Below are positions 11,045-24,159 of a DNA stretch of 64,000 bases, piece by piece (within the stretch, counting starts at the first letter, position 1; each line of letters opens with the position of its first letter). A model generated the notes under the pieces. The model made no database searches. It saw nothing but the letters and a program-made list of their open reading frames with translations, and was not told the origin of the DNA. The stretch covers positions 7,688,001 through 7,752,000 of the forward strand of contig CANUEZ040000191.1 in NCBI GenBank assembly GCA_948099385.1. Reading direction: 5' to 3'. A program made the position numbers and the translations under genes. Origin of the DNA: Fasciola hepatica (lineage: Eukaryota; Platyhelminthes; Trematoda; Plagiorchiida; Fasciolidae).

Positions 11045-11890
11045 GGGTGAACGATTGTCAGTCGAACACCCAAACCACAAGGCTATCCCATATGGGTCTC
11101 AACGCTTTGTTCAATATATACACTACAGGATATAGCACAATCCCAAAATTGGCTTCGGCTTTCGCTTTCGCTTTGAACGGTAACAACCAAATTCTCGCAC
11201 ACCGATCCAATCCTATGTTCCATCACTTCTCTATTTATGGGCCTAAGTAAAACCAAGGCATTTCCTTATGAACAATCCACACAGATTGCTCATACAATGC
11301 AATAAAGCAGTAGCAGAGTAGATTTGTATAATATGATTCTCCATGCAGCTTGAACACTGAACTGACCATTGAAAATGATGGAAGCACTGTACAGCTGTTT
11401 GATCCGCTAAGGGAATCATGAGCATTGCACATGGACAGAGCCCACGCGGAGACACGAAAAATGGTTGGGGTGAACGAATGTCAGTCGAACACCCAAACCA
11501 CAAGGCTATCCCATATGGGTCTCAACGTTTTGTTCAACATATACAAGACATGATATAGCACAATCCCCAAATTGGCTTCGGCTTTCGCTTTCGCTTTGAA
11601 CGGTAACAACCGAATTCTCGCACACCGATCCAATCCTATGTTCCATCACTTCTCTATTTATGGGCCTAAGTAAAACCAAGGCATTCCCTTATGAACAATC
11701 CACACAGATTGCTCATACAATGCAATAGAGCAGTAGCAGAGTAGATTTGTATAATATGATTCTCCATGCAGCTTGAACACTGAACTGACCATTGAAAATG
11801 ATGGAAGCACTGTACAGCTGTTTGATCCGCTAAGGGAATCATGAGCATTGCACATGGACAGAGCCCACGCGGAGACACGAACAAGGGTTG
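11045..11890. repeat. M27-M28, partial relative of M32-M33
   Basis: M27 (start 11045) and M28 (start 11468) are both 423 bp. M27 shares GGCATTTCC, AATAAAGCAG and GACACGAAAAATGG with M32 (start 13160). M38 (start 15697) has the first two but not the third. The spacing to M32 is five monomers, while M32 to M38 is six. So these two units are probably remnants of an earlier copy with one unit fewer. Confidence 0.6.
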
Positions 11891-14427
11891 GGGTGAACGA
11901 ATGTCAGTCGAACACCCAAACCACAAGGCTATCCCATATGGGTCTCAACGCTTTGTTCAACATATACACTACATGATATAGCACAATCCCCAAATTGGCT
12001 TCGGCTTTCGCTTTCGCTTTGAACGGTAACAACCAAATTCTCGCACACCGATCCAATCCTATGTTCCATCACTTCTCTATTTATGGGCCTAAGTAAAACC
12101 AAGGCATTCCCTTATGAACAGTCCACACAGATTGCTCATACAATGCAATAGAGCAGTAGCAGAGTAGATTTGAATAATATGATTCTCCATGCAGCTTAAC
12201 CACGGAAATGACCATTGAAAATGATGGAAGCACTGTACAGCTGTTTGATCCGCTAAGGGAATCATGAGCATTGCACATGGACAGAGCCCACTCGGAGACA
12301 CGAACAAGGGTTGGAGTGAACGAATGTCAGTCGAACACCCAAACCACAAGGCTATCCCATATGGGTCTCAACGCTTTGTTCAACATATACACTACATGAT
12401 ATAGCACAATCCCCAAATTGGCTTCGGCTTTCGCTTTCGCTTTGAACGGTAACAACCAAATTTACGCACACCGATCCAACCCCATATTCCATCAATTCTC
12501 TATTTATGGGCCTAAGTAAAACCAAGGCATTCCCTTATGAACAATCCACACAGATTGCTCATACAATGCAATAGAGCAGTAGCAGAGTAAATTTGTCTGA
12601 TGTGATTCTCCATGCAGCTTGAACACTGAACAGACCATTGAAAATTATGGAAGCACTGTACAGCTGTTTGATCCGCTAAGGGAATCATGAGCATTGCACA
12701 TGGACAGAGCCCACGCGGAGACACGAACAAGGGTTGGGGTGAACGAATGTCAGACGAACACCCAAACCACAAGGCTATCCCATATGGGTCTCAACGCTTT
12801 GTTCAACATATACAACACATGATATAGCACAATCCCCAAATTGGCTTCGGCTTTCGCTTTCGCTTTGAACGGTAACAACCAAATTCTCGCACACCGATCC
12901 AATCCCATGTTCCATCACTTCTCTATTTATGGGCCTAAGTAAAACCAACGCATTCCCTTATGAACAATCCACACAGATTGCTCATACAATGCAATAGAGC
13001 AGTAGCAGAGTAAATTTGTATAATATGATTCTCCATGCGGCTTGAACACTGAACTGACCATTGAAAATTATGGAAGCACTGTACAGCTGTTTGATCCGCT
13101 AAGGGAATCATGAGCATTGCACATGGACAGAGCCCACACGGGGACACGAACAAGGGTTGGGGTGAACGAATGTCAGTCGAACACCCAAACCACAAGGCTA
13201 TCGATATGGGTCTCAACGCTTTGTTCAACATATACACTACATGATATAGCACAATCCCCAAATTGGCTTCGGCTTTCGCTTTCGCTTTGAACGGTAACAA
13301 CCAAATTCTCGCACACCGATCCAATCCTATGTTCCATCACTTCTCTATTTATGAGCCTAAGTAAAACCAAGGCATTTCCTTATGAACAATCCACACAGAT
13401 TGCTCATACAATGCAATAAAGCAGTAGCAGAGTAGATTTGTATAATATGATTCTCCATGCAGCTTGAACACTGAACTGACCATTGAAAATGATGGAAGCA
13501 CTGTACAGCTGTTTGATCCGCTGAGGGAATCATGAGCATTGCACATGGACAGAGCCCACTCGGAGACACGAAAAATGGTTGGGGTGAACGAATGTCAGTC
13601 GAACACCCAAACCACAAGGCTATACGATATGGGTCTCAACGCTTTGTTCAACATATACAACACATGATATAGCACAATCCCCAAATTGGCTTCGGCTTTC
13701 GCTTTCGCTTTGAACGGTAACAACCAAATTCTCGCACACCGATCCAATCCTATGTTCCATCACTTCTCTATTTATGGGCCTAAGTAAAACCAAGGCATTC
13801 CCTTATGAACAATCCACACAGATTGCTCATACAATGCAATAGAGCAGTAGCAGAGTAGATTTGTATAATATGATTCTCCATGCAGCTTGAACACTGAACT
13901 GACCATTGAAAATGATGGAAGCACTGTACAGCTGTTTGATCCGCTAAGGGAATCATGAGCATTGCACATGGACAGAGCCCACGCGGAGACACGAACAAGG
14001 GTTGGGGTGAACGAATGTCAGTCGAACACCCAAACCACAAGGCTATCCCATATGGGTCTCAACGCTTTGTTCAACATATACACTACATGATATAGCACAA
14101 TCCCCAAATTGGCTTCGGCTTTCGCTTTCGCTTTGAACGGTAACAACCAAATTCTCGCACACCGATCCAATCCCATGTTCCATCACTTATCTATTTATGG
14201 GCCTAAGTAAAACCAAGGCATTCCCTTATGAACAATCCACACAGATTGCTCATACAATGCAATAGAGCAGTAGCAGAGTAGATTTGTATATTATGATTCT
14301 CCATGCAGCGTGACCACGGAACTGACCATTGAAAATGATGGAAGCACTGTACAGCTGTTTGATCCGCTAAGGGAATCATGAGCATTGCACATGGACAGAG
14401 CCCACGCGGAGACACGAACAAGGGTTG
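11891..14427. repeat. Hexamer higher-order repeat, copy 1 (M29-M34), 2537 bp
   Basis: Starts are 11891, 12314, 12737, 13160 (422 bp), 13582 and 14005. Diagnostic variants are TTTGAATAATATG with TTAACCACGG in M29; TTACGCACACCGATCCAACC and CATATTCC in M30; GCGGCTTGAAC in M31; CTATCGATATGGG with ATGAGCCTAAG and GGCATTTCC in M32; and TATATTATG with GCGTGACCACGG in M34. All recur in the same order 2537 bp downstream. Confidence 0.88.
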
Positions 14428-16964
14428 GGGTGAACGAATGTCAGTCGAACACCCAAACCACAAGGCTATCCCATATGGGTCTCAACGCTTTGTTCAACAT
14501 ATACAACACATGATATAGCACAATCCCCAAATTGGCTTCGGCTTTCGCTTTCGCTTTGAACTGTAACAACCAAATTCTCGCACACCGATCCAATCCCATG
14601 TTCCATCACTTCTCTATTTATGGGCCTAAGTAAAACCAACGCATTCCCTTATGAACAATCCACACAGATTGCTCATACAATGCAATAGAGCAGTAGCAGA
14701 GTAGATTTGAATAATATGATTCTCCATGCAGCTTAACCACGGAAATGAACATTGAAAATTATGGAAGCACTGTACAGCTGTTTGATCCGCTAAGGGAATC
14801 ATGAGCATTGCACATGGACAGAGCCCACTCGGAGACACGAACAAGGGTTGGAGTGAACGAATGTCAGTCGAACACCCAAACCACAAGGCTATCCCATATG
14901 GGTCTCAACGCTTTGTTCAACATATACACTACATGATATAGCACAATCCCCAAATTGGCTTCGGCTTTCGCTTTCGCTTTGAACGGTAACAACCAAATTT
15001 ACGCACACCGATCCAACCCCATATTCCATCAATTCTCTATTTATGGGCCTAAGTAAAACCAAGGCATTCCCTTATGAACAATCCACACAGATTGCTCATA
15101 CAATGCAATAGAGCAGTAGCAGAGTAAATTTGTCTGATGTGATTCTCCATGCAGCTTGAACACTGAACAGACCATTGAAAATTATGGAAGCACTGTACAG
15201 CTGTTTGATCCGCTAAGGGAATCATGAGCATTGCACATGGACAGAGCCCACGCGGAGACACGAACAAGGGTTGGGGTGAACGAATGTCAGTCGAACACCC
15301 AAACCACAAGGCTATCCCATATGGGTCTCAACGCTTTGTTCAACATATACAATACATGATATAGCACAATCCCCAAATTGGCTTCGGCTTTCGCTTTCGC
15401 TTTGAACGGTAACAACCAAATTCTCGCACACCGATCCAATCCCATGTTCCATCACTTCTCTATTTATGGGCCTAAGTAAAACCAACGCATTCCCTTATGA
15501 ACAATCCACACAGATTGCTCATACAATGCAATAGAGCAGTAGCAGAGTAAATTTGTATAATATGATTCTCCATGCGGCTTGAACACTGAACTGACCATTG
15601 AAAAGTATGGAAGCACTGTACAGCTGTTTGATCCGCTAAGGGAATCATGAGCATTGCACATAGACAGAGCCCACACGGGGACACGAACAAGGGTTGCGGT
15701 GAACGAATGTCAGTCGAACACCCAAACCACAAGGCTATCGATATGGGTCTCAACGCTTTGTTCAACATATACACTACATGATATAGCACAATCCCCAAAT
15801 TGGCTTCGGCTTTCGCTTTCGCTTTGAACGGTAACAACCAAATTCTCGCACACCGATCCAATCCTATGTTCCATCACTTCTCTATTTATGAGCCTAAGTA
15901 AAACCAAGGCATTTCCTTATGAACAATCCACACAGATTGCTCATACAATGCAATAAAGCAGTAGCAGAGTAGATTTGTATAATATGATTCTCCATGCAGC
16001 TTGAACACTGAACTGACCATTGAAAATGATGGAAGCACTGTACAGCTGTTTGATCCGCTAAGGGAATCATGAGCATTGCACATGGACAGAGCCCACTCGG
16101 AGACACGAACAAGGGTTGGGGTGAACGAATGTCAGTCGAACACCCAAACCACAAGGCTATCCCATATGGGTCTCAACGCTTTGTTCAACATATACAACAC
16201 ATGATATAGCACAATCCCCAAATTGGCTTCGGCTTTCGCTTTCGCTTTGAACGGTAACAACCGAATTCTCGCACACCGATCCAATCCCATGTTCCATCAC
16301 TTCTCTATTTATGGGCCTAAGTAAAACCAAGGCATTCCCTTATGAACAATCCACACAGATTGCTCATACAATGCAATAGAGCAGTAGCAGAGTAGATTTG
16401 TATAATATGATTCTCCATGCAGCTTGAACACTGAACTGACCATTGAAAATTATGGAAGCACTGTACAGCTGTTTGATCCGCTAAGGGAATCATGAGCATT
16501 GCACATGGACAGAGCCCACGCGGAGACACGAACAAGGGTTGGGGTGAACGAATGTCAGTTGAACACCCAAACCACAAGGCTATCCGATATGGGTCTCAAC
16601 GCTTTGTTCAACATATACACTACATGATATAGCACAATCCCCAAATTTGCTTCGGCTTTCGCTTTCGCTTTGAACTGTAACAACCAAATTCTCGCACACC
16701 GATCCAATCCCATGTTCCATCACTTCTCTATTTATGGGCCTAAGTAAAACCAACGCATTCCCTTATGAACAATCCACACAGATTGCTCATACAATGCAAT
16801 AGAGCAGTAGCAGAGTAGATTTGTATATTATGATTCTCCATGCAGCGTGACCACGGAACTGACCATTGAAAATGATGGAAGCACTGTACAGCTGTTTGAT
16901 CCGCTAAGGGAATCATGAGCATTGCACATGGACAGAGCCCACTCGGAGACACGAACAAGGGTTG
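14428..16964. repeat. Hexamer higher-order repeat, copy 2 (M35-M40), 2537 bp
   Basis: Starts are 14428, 14851, 15274, 15697 (422 bp), 16119 and 16542. It carries the same ordered variants as copy 1. Differences seen include CTATCCCATATGGG in M39 against CTATACGATATGGG in M33, loss of the GAAAAATGG variant at the M38/M39 junction, and GAACTGT in M35 and M40 where M29 and M34 have GAACGGT. M41 no longer follows the pattern. Confidence 0.88.
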
Positions 16965-17810
16965 GGGTGAACGAATGTCAGTCGAACACCCAAACCACAA
17001 GGCTATCCGATATGGTTCTCAACGCTTTGTTCAACATATACACTACATGATATAGCACAATCCCCAAATTGGCTTCGGCTTTCGCTTTCGCTTTGAACGG
17101 TAACAACCAAATTCTCGCACACCGATCCAATCCCATGTTCCATCACTTCTCTATTTATGGGCCTAAGTAAAACCAAGGCATTCCCTTATGAACAATCCAC
17201 ACAGATTGCTCATACAATGCAATAGAGCAGTAGCAGAGTAGATTTGTATAATATGTTTCTCCATGCAGCTTGAACACTGAACTGACCATTGAAAATGATG
17301 GAAGCACTGTACAGCTGTTTGATCCGCTAAGGGAAACATGAGCATTGCACATGGACAGAGCCCACACGGGGACACGAACAAGGGTTTGGGTGAACGAATG
17401 TCAGTCGAACACCCAAACCACAAGGCTATCCCATATGGGTCTCAACGCTTTGTTCAACATATACAACACATGATATAGCACAATCCCCAAATTGGCTTCG
17501 GCTTTCGCTTTCGCTTTGAACGGTAACAATAAAATTCTCGCACACCGATCCAATCCTATGTTCCATCACTTCTCTATTTATGGGCCTAAATAAAGCCAAG
17601 GCATTCCCTTATGAACAATCCACACAGATTGCTCATACAATGCAATAGAGCAGTAGCAGTTTTGATTTGTCTGATGTGATTATCCATGCAGCTTAACCAC
17701 GGAAATGACCATTGAAAATGATGGAAGCACTGTATAGCTGTTTGATCCGCTAAGGGAATCATGAGCATTGCACATGGACAGAGCCCACACGGGGACACTA
17801 ACAAAGGTTG
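16965..17810. repeat. Monomers M41-M42
   Basis: Starts are 16965 and 17388, both 423 bp. M41 has ATGTTTCTCC, GGGAAACATGAG and a junction GGGTTTGGGTG. This combination is found again in M90 (start 37687), about 20.7 kb away, and in part in M94. M42 has AACAATAAAATTCTCG, also seen in M4 and M7, combined with the TCTGATGTG haplotype. No local higher-order period includes them. Confidence 0.7.
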
Positions 17811-20348
17811 GGGTGAACGAATGTCAGTCGAACACCCAAACCACAAGGCTATCCCATATGGGTCTCAACGCTTTGTTCAACATATACAACACATGATATA
17901 GCACAATCCCCAAATTGGATTCGGCTTTCGCTTTCGCTTTTAACTGTAACAACCAAATTCTCGCACACCGATCCAATCCCATGTTCCATCACTTATCTAT
18001 TTATGGGCCTAAGTAAAACCAAGGCATTCCCTTATGAACAATCCACACAGATTGCTCATACAATGCAATAGAGCAGTAGCAGAGTAGATTTGTATAATAT
18101 GATTCTCCATGCAGCTTGAACACTGAACTGACCATTGAAATTTTGGAAGCACTGTACAGCTGTTTGATCCGCTAAGGGAATCATGAGCATTGCACATGGA
18201 CAGAACCCACACGGGGACACGAACAAGGGTTGGGGTGAACAAATGTCAGTCGAACACCCAAACCACAAGGCTATCCCATATGGGTCTCAACGCTTTGTTC
18301 AACGTATACAACACATGATATAGCACAATCCCCAAATTGGCTTCGGCTTTCGCTTTCGCTTTGAACGGTAACAACCAAATTCTCGCACACCGATCCAATC
18401 CTATGTTCCATCACTTCTCTATTTATGGGCCTAAGTAAAGCCAAATCATTCCCTTATGAACAATCCACACAGATTGCTCATACAATGCAATAGAGCAGTA
18501 GCAGAGTAGATTTGTCTGATGTGATTCTCCATGCAGCTTAACCACGGAAATGACCATTGAAAATGATGGAAGCACTGTATAGCTGTTTGATCCGCTAAGG
18601 GAATCATGAGCATTGCACATGGACAGAGCCCATTCGGGGACACGAACAAGGGTTGGGGTGAACGAATGTCAGTCGAACACCCAAACCACAAGGCTATCCC
18701 ATATGGGTCTCAACGCTTTATTCAACATATACAACACATGATATAGCACAATCCCCAAATTGGCTTCTGCTTTCGCTTTCGCTTTGAACGGTAACAACCA
18801 AATTCTCGCACACCGATCCAATCCTATGTTCCATCACTTCTCTATTTATGGGCCTAAGTGAAACCAAGGCATTCCCTTATGAACAATCCACACAGATTGC
18901 TCATACAATGCAATAGAGCAGTAGCAAAGTAGATTTGTATAATATGATTCTCCATGCAGCTTGAACACTGAACTGACCATTGAAAATTATGGAAGCACTG
19001 TATAGCTGTTTGATCCGCTAAGGGAATCATGAGCATTGCACATGGACAGAGCCCACACGGGGACACGAACAAAGGTTGGGGTGAACGAATGTCAGTCGAA
19101 CACCCAAACCACAAGGCTATGCGATATGGGTCTCAACGCTTTGTTCAACATATACAACACATGATATAGCACAATCCCCAAATTGGCTTCGGCTCTCGCT
19201 TTCGCTTTGAACTGTAACAACCAAATTCTCGCACACCGATCCAATCCCATGTTCCATCACTTCTCTATTTATGGGCCTAAGTAAAACCAAGGCATTCCCT
19301 TATGAACAATCCACACAGATTGCTCATACAATGCAATAGAGCAGTAGCAGAGTAGATTTGTATAATATGATTCTCCATGCAGCTTGAACACTGAACTGAC
19401 CATTGAAATTTTGGAAGCACTGTACAGCTGTTTGATCCGCTAAGGGAATCATGAGCATTGCACATGGACAGAACCCACACGGGGACACGAACAAGGGTTG
19501 GGGTGAACGAATGTCAGTCGAACACCCAAACCACAAGGCTATCCCATATGGGTCTCAACGCATTGTTCAAAATATACACTACATGATATAGCACAATCCC
19601 CAAATTGGCTTCGGCTTTCGCTTTCGCTTTGAACGGTAACAACCAAATTCTCGCACACCGATCCAATCCCATGTTCCATCACTTCTCTATTTATGGGCCT
19701 AAATAAAGCCAAATCATTCCCTTATGAACAATCCACACAGATTGCTCATACAATGCAATAGAGCAGTAGCAGATTTGATTTGTCTGATGTGATTCTCCAT
19801 GCAGCTTGAACACTGAACTGACCATTGAAAATGATGGAAGCACTGTATAGCTGTTTGATCCGCTAAGGGAATCATGAGCATTGCACATGGACAGAGCCCA
19901 TTCGGGGACACGAACAAAGGTTGGGGTGAACGAATGTCAGTCGAACACCCAAACCACAAGGCTATCCGATATGGGTCTCAACGCTTTGTTCAACATATAC
20001 AACACATGATATAGCACAATCCCCAAATTGGCTTCTGCTTTCGCTTTCGCTTTGAACGGTAACAACCAAATTCTCGCACACCGATCCAATCCTATGTTCC
20101 ATCACTTCTCTATTTATGGGCCTGAGTGAAACCAACGAATTCCCTTATGAACAATCCCCACACAGATTGCTCATACAATGCAATAGAGCATTAGCAGAGT
20201 AGATTTGTATAATATGATTCTCCATGCAGCTTGAACACTGAACTGACCATTGAAAATTATGGAAGCACTGTATAGCTGTTTGATCCGCTAAGGGAATCAT
20301 GAGCATTGCACATGGACAGAGCCCACACGGGGACACGAACAAGGGTTG
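17811..20348. repeat. Trimer higher-order repeat, M43-M48, two copies
   Basis: Starts are 17811 (422), 18233, 18656, 19079 (422), 19501 and 19924 (425). M43 and M46 share TTGAAATTTTGG and CAGAACCCACACG. M44 and M47 share AAAGCCAAATCATTCC. M45 and M48 share AGTGAAACCAA. Copy lengths are 1268 and 1270 bp. The last two units, M47 and M48, also open the following tetramer block, so the two amplifications overlap. Confidence 0.82.
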
Positions 20349-23300
20349 GGGTGAACGAATGTCAGTCGAACACCCAAACCAAAAGGCAATCCGATATGGG
20401 TCTCAACGATTTGTTCAACATATACACTACATGATATAGCACAATCCCCAAATTGGCTTCGGCTTTCGCTTTCGCTTTGAACGGTAACAACCAAATTCTC
20501 GCACACCGATCCAATCCTATGTTCCATCACTTATCTATTTATGGGCCTAAGTAAAACCAAGGCATTCCCTTATGAACAATCCACAAAGATTGCTCATACA
20601 ATGCAATAGAGCAGTAGCAGAGTAGATTTGTATAATACGATTCTCCATGCAGCTTGAACACTGAACTGACCATTGAAAATTATGGAAGCACTGTACAGCT
20701 GTTTGATCCGCTAAGGGAATCATGAGCATTGCACATGGACAGAGCCCACGCGGAGACACGAACAAGGGTTGGGGTGAACGAATGTCAGTCGAACACCCAA
20801 ACCACAAGGCTATCCCATATGGGTCTCAACGCTTTGTTCAACATATACAACACATGATATAGCACAATCCCCAAATTCGATTCAGCTTGCGCTTTCGCTT
20901 TGAACGGTAACAACCAAATTCTCGCACACCGATCCAATCCTATGTTCCATCACTTCTCTATTTATGTGCCTAATTAAAACCAAGGCATTCCCTTATGAAC
21001 AATCCACACACAGATTGCTCATACAATGCAATAGAGCAGTAGCAGAGTAGATTTTTATATTATGATTATCCATGCAGTTTGAACACTGAACTGACCATTG
21101 AAAATGATGGAAGCACTGTACAGCTGTTTGATCCGCTAAGGGAATCATGAGCATTGCACATGGACAGAGCCCACACGGGGACACGAACAAGGGTTGGGGT
21201 GAACGATTGTCAGTCGAACACCCAAACCACAAGGCTATCCGATATGGGTCTCAACGCTTTGTTCAACATATACAATACATGATATAGCACAATCCCCAAA
21301 TTGGCTTCGGCTTTCGCTTTCGCTTTGAACGGTAACAACCAAATTCTCGCACACCGATCCAATCCCATGTTCCATCACTTCTCTATTTATGGGCCTAAAT
21401 AAAGCCAAATCATTCCCTTATGAACAATCCACACAGATTGCTCATACAATGCAATAGAGCAGTAGCAGATTTGATTTGTCTGATGTGATTCTCCATGCAG
21501 CTTGAACACTGAACTGACCATTGAAAATGATGGAAGCACTCTACAGCTGTTTGATCCGCTAAGGGAATCATGAGCATTGCACATGGACAGAGCCCATTCG
21601 GGGACACGAACAAAGGTTGGGGTGAACGAATGTCAGTCGAACACCCAAACCACAAGGCTATCCGATATGGGTCTCAACGCTTTGTTCAACATATACAACA
21701 CATGATATAGCACAATCCCCAAATTGGCTCCGGCTCTCGCTTTCGCTTTGAACGGTAACAACCGAATTCTCGCACACCGATCCAATCCTATGTTCCATCA
21801 CTTCTCTATTTATGGGCCTAAGTGAAACCAACGAATTCCCTTATGAACAATCCACACAGATTGCTCATACAATGCAATAGAGCATTAGCAGAGTAGATTT
21901 GTATAATATGATTCTCCATGCAGCTTGAACACTGAACTGACCATTGAAAATTATGGAAGCACTGTATAGCTGTTTGATCCGCTAAGGGAATCATGAGCAT
22001 TGCACATGGACAGAGCCCACACGGGGACACGAACAAGGGTTGGGGTGAACGAATGTCAGTCGAACACCCAAACCAAAAGGCAATCCGATATGGGTCTCAA
22101 CGATTTGTTCAACATATACACTACATGATATAGCACAATCCCCAAATTGGCTTCGGCTTTCGCTTTCGCTTTGAACGGTAACAACCAAATTCTCGCACAC
22201 CGATCCAATCCTATGTTCCATCACTTATCTATTTATGGGCCTAAGTAAAACCAAGGCATTCCCTTATGAACAATCCACAAAGATTGCTCATACAATGCAA
22301 TAGAGCAGTAGCAGAGTAGATTTGTATAATATGATTCTCCATGCAGCTTGAACACTGAACTGACCATCGAATATGATGGAAGCACTGTACAGCTGTTTGA
22401 TCCGCTAAGGGAATGATGAGCATTGCACATGGACAGAGCCCACACGGGGACACGAACAAGGGTTGGGGTGAACGATTGTCAGTCGAACACTCAAACCACA
22501 AGGCTATCCGATATGGGTCTCAACGCTTTGTTCAACATATACAATAGATGATATAGCACAATCCCCAAATTCGATTCAGCTTGCGCTTTCGCTTTGAACG
22601 GTAACAACCAAATTCTCGCACACCGATCCAATCCTATGTTCCATCACTTCTCTATTTATGTGCCTAAGTAAAACCAAGGCATTCCCTTATGAACAATCCA
22701 CACACAGATTGCTCATACAATGCAATAGAGCAGTAGCAGAGTAGATTTTTATATTATGATTCTCCATGCAGTTTGAACACTGAACTGACCATTGAAAATT
22801 ATGGAAGCACTGTACAGCTGTTTGATCCGCTAAGGGAATCATGAGCATTGCACATGGACAGAGCCCACACGGGGACACGAACAAGGGTTGGGGTGAACGA
22901 TTGTCAGTCGAACACCCAAACCACAAGGCTATCCGATATGGGTCTCAACGCTTTGTTCAACATATACAATACATGATATAGCACAATCCCCAAATTGGCT
23001 TCGGCTTTCGCTTTCGCTTTGAACGGTAACAACCAAATTCTCGCACACCGATCCAATCCCATGTTCCATCACTTCTCTATTTATGGGCTTAAATAAAGCC
23101 AAATCATTCCCTTATGAACAATCCACACAGATTGCTCATACAATGCAATAGAGCAGTAGCAGATTTGATTTGTCTGATGTGATTCTCCATGCAGCTTGAA
23201 CACTGAACTGACCATTGAAAATGATGGAAGCACTCTACAGCTGTTTGATCCGCTAAGGGAATCATGAGCATTGCACATGGACAGAGCCCATTCGGGGACA

Positions 23301-24159
23301 CGAACAAAGGTTGGGGTGAACGAATGTCAGTCGAACACCCAAACCACAAGGCTATCCGATATGGGTCTCAACGCTTTGTTCAACATATACAACACATGAT
23401 ATAGCACAATCCCCAAATTGGCTTCTGCTTTCGCTTTCGCTTTGAACGGTAACAACCAAATTCTCGCACACCGATCCAATCCTATGTTCCATCACTTCTC
23501 TATTTATGGGCCTATGTGAAACCAACGAATTCCCTTATGAACAATCCACACAGATTGCTCATACAATGCAATAGAGCATTAGCAGAGTAGATTTGTATAA
23601 TATGATTCTCCATGCAGCTTGAACACTGAACTGACCATTGAAAATTATGGAAGCACTGTATAGCTGTTTGATCCGCTAAGGGAATCATGAGCATTGCACA
23701 TGGACAGAGCCCACACGGGGACACGAACAAGGGTTGGGGTGAACGAATGTCAGTCGAACACCCAAACCAAAAGGCAATCCGATATGGGTCTCAACGATTT
23801 GTTCAACATATACACTACATGATATAGCACAATCCCCAAATTGGCTTCGGCTTTCGCTTTCGCTTTGAACGGTAACAACCAAATTCTCGCACACCGATCC
23901 AATCCTATGTTCCATCACTTATCTATTTATGGGCCTAAGTAAAACCAAGGCATTCCCTTATGAACAATCCACAAAGATTGCTCATACAATGCAATAGAGC
24001 AGTAGCAGAGTAGATTTGTATAATATGATTCTCCATGCAGCTTGAACACTGAACTGACCATTGAAAATTATGGAAGCACTGTACAGCTGTTTGATCCGCT
24101 AAGGGAATCATGAGCATTGCACATGGACAGAGCCCACGCGGAGACACGAACAAGGGTTG
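19501..24159. repeat. Tetramer higher-order repeat, M47-M57, 2.75 copies of about 1694 bp
   Basis: Starts are 19501, 19924 (425), 20349, 20772 (425), 21197, 21620, 22043, 22466 (425), 22891, 23314 and 23737. M47, M51 and M55 have AAATAAAGCCAAATCATT. M48, M52 and M56 have AAACCAACGAATTCCC. M49, M53 and M57 have AACCAAAAGGCAATCC with AACGATTTG. M50 and M54 have CAAATTCGATTCAGCTTGCG and AATCCACACACAG. Copy 1 is 1696 bp and copy 2 is 1694 bp. Copy 3 stops before a fourth unit, because M58 is a different subtype. Confidence 0.88.

Noticed and set aside
12935..13324. 129-codon minus-strand ORF, with a twin at 15472-15861
   Set aside because: It is longer only because a one-base loss at CTATCGATATGG joins two frames of adjacent units. 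The twin is the second copy of the 2537-bp repeat.
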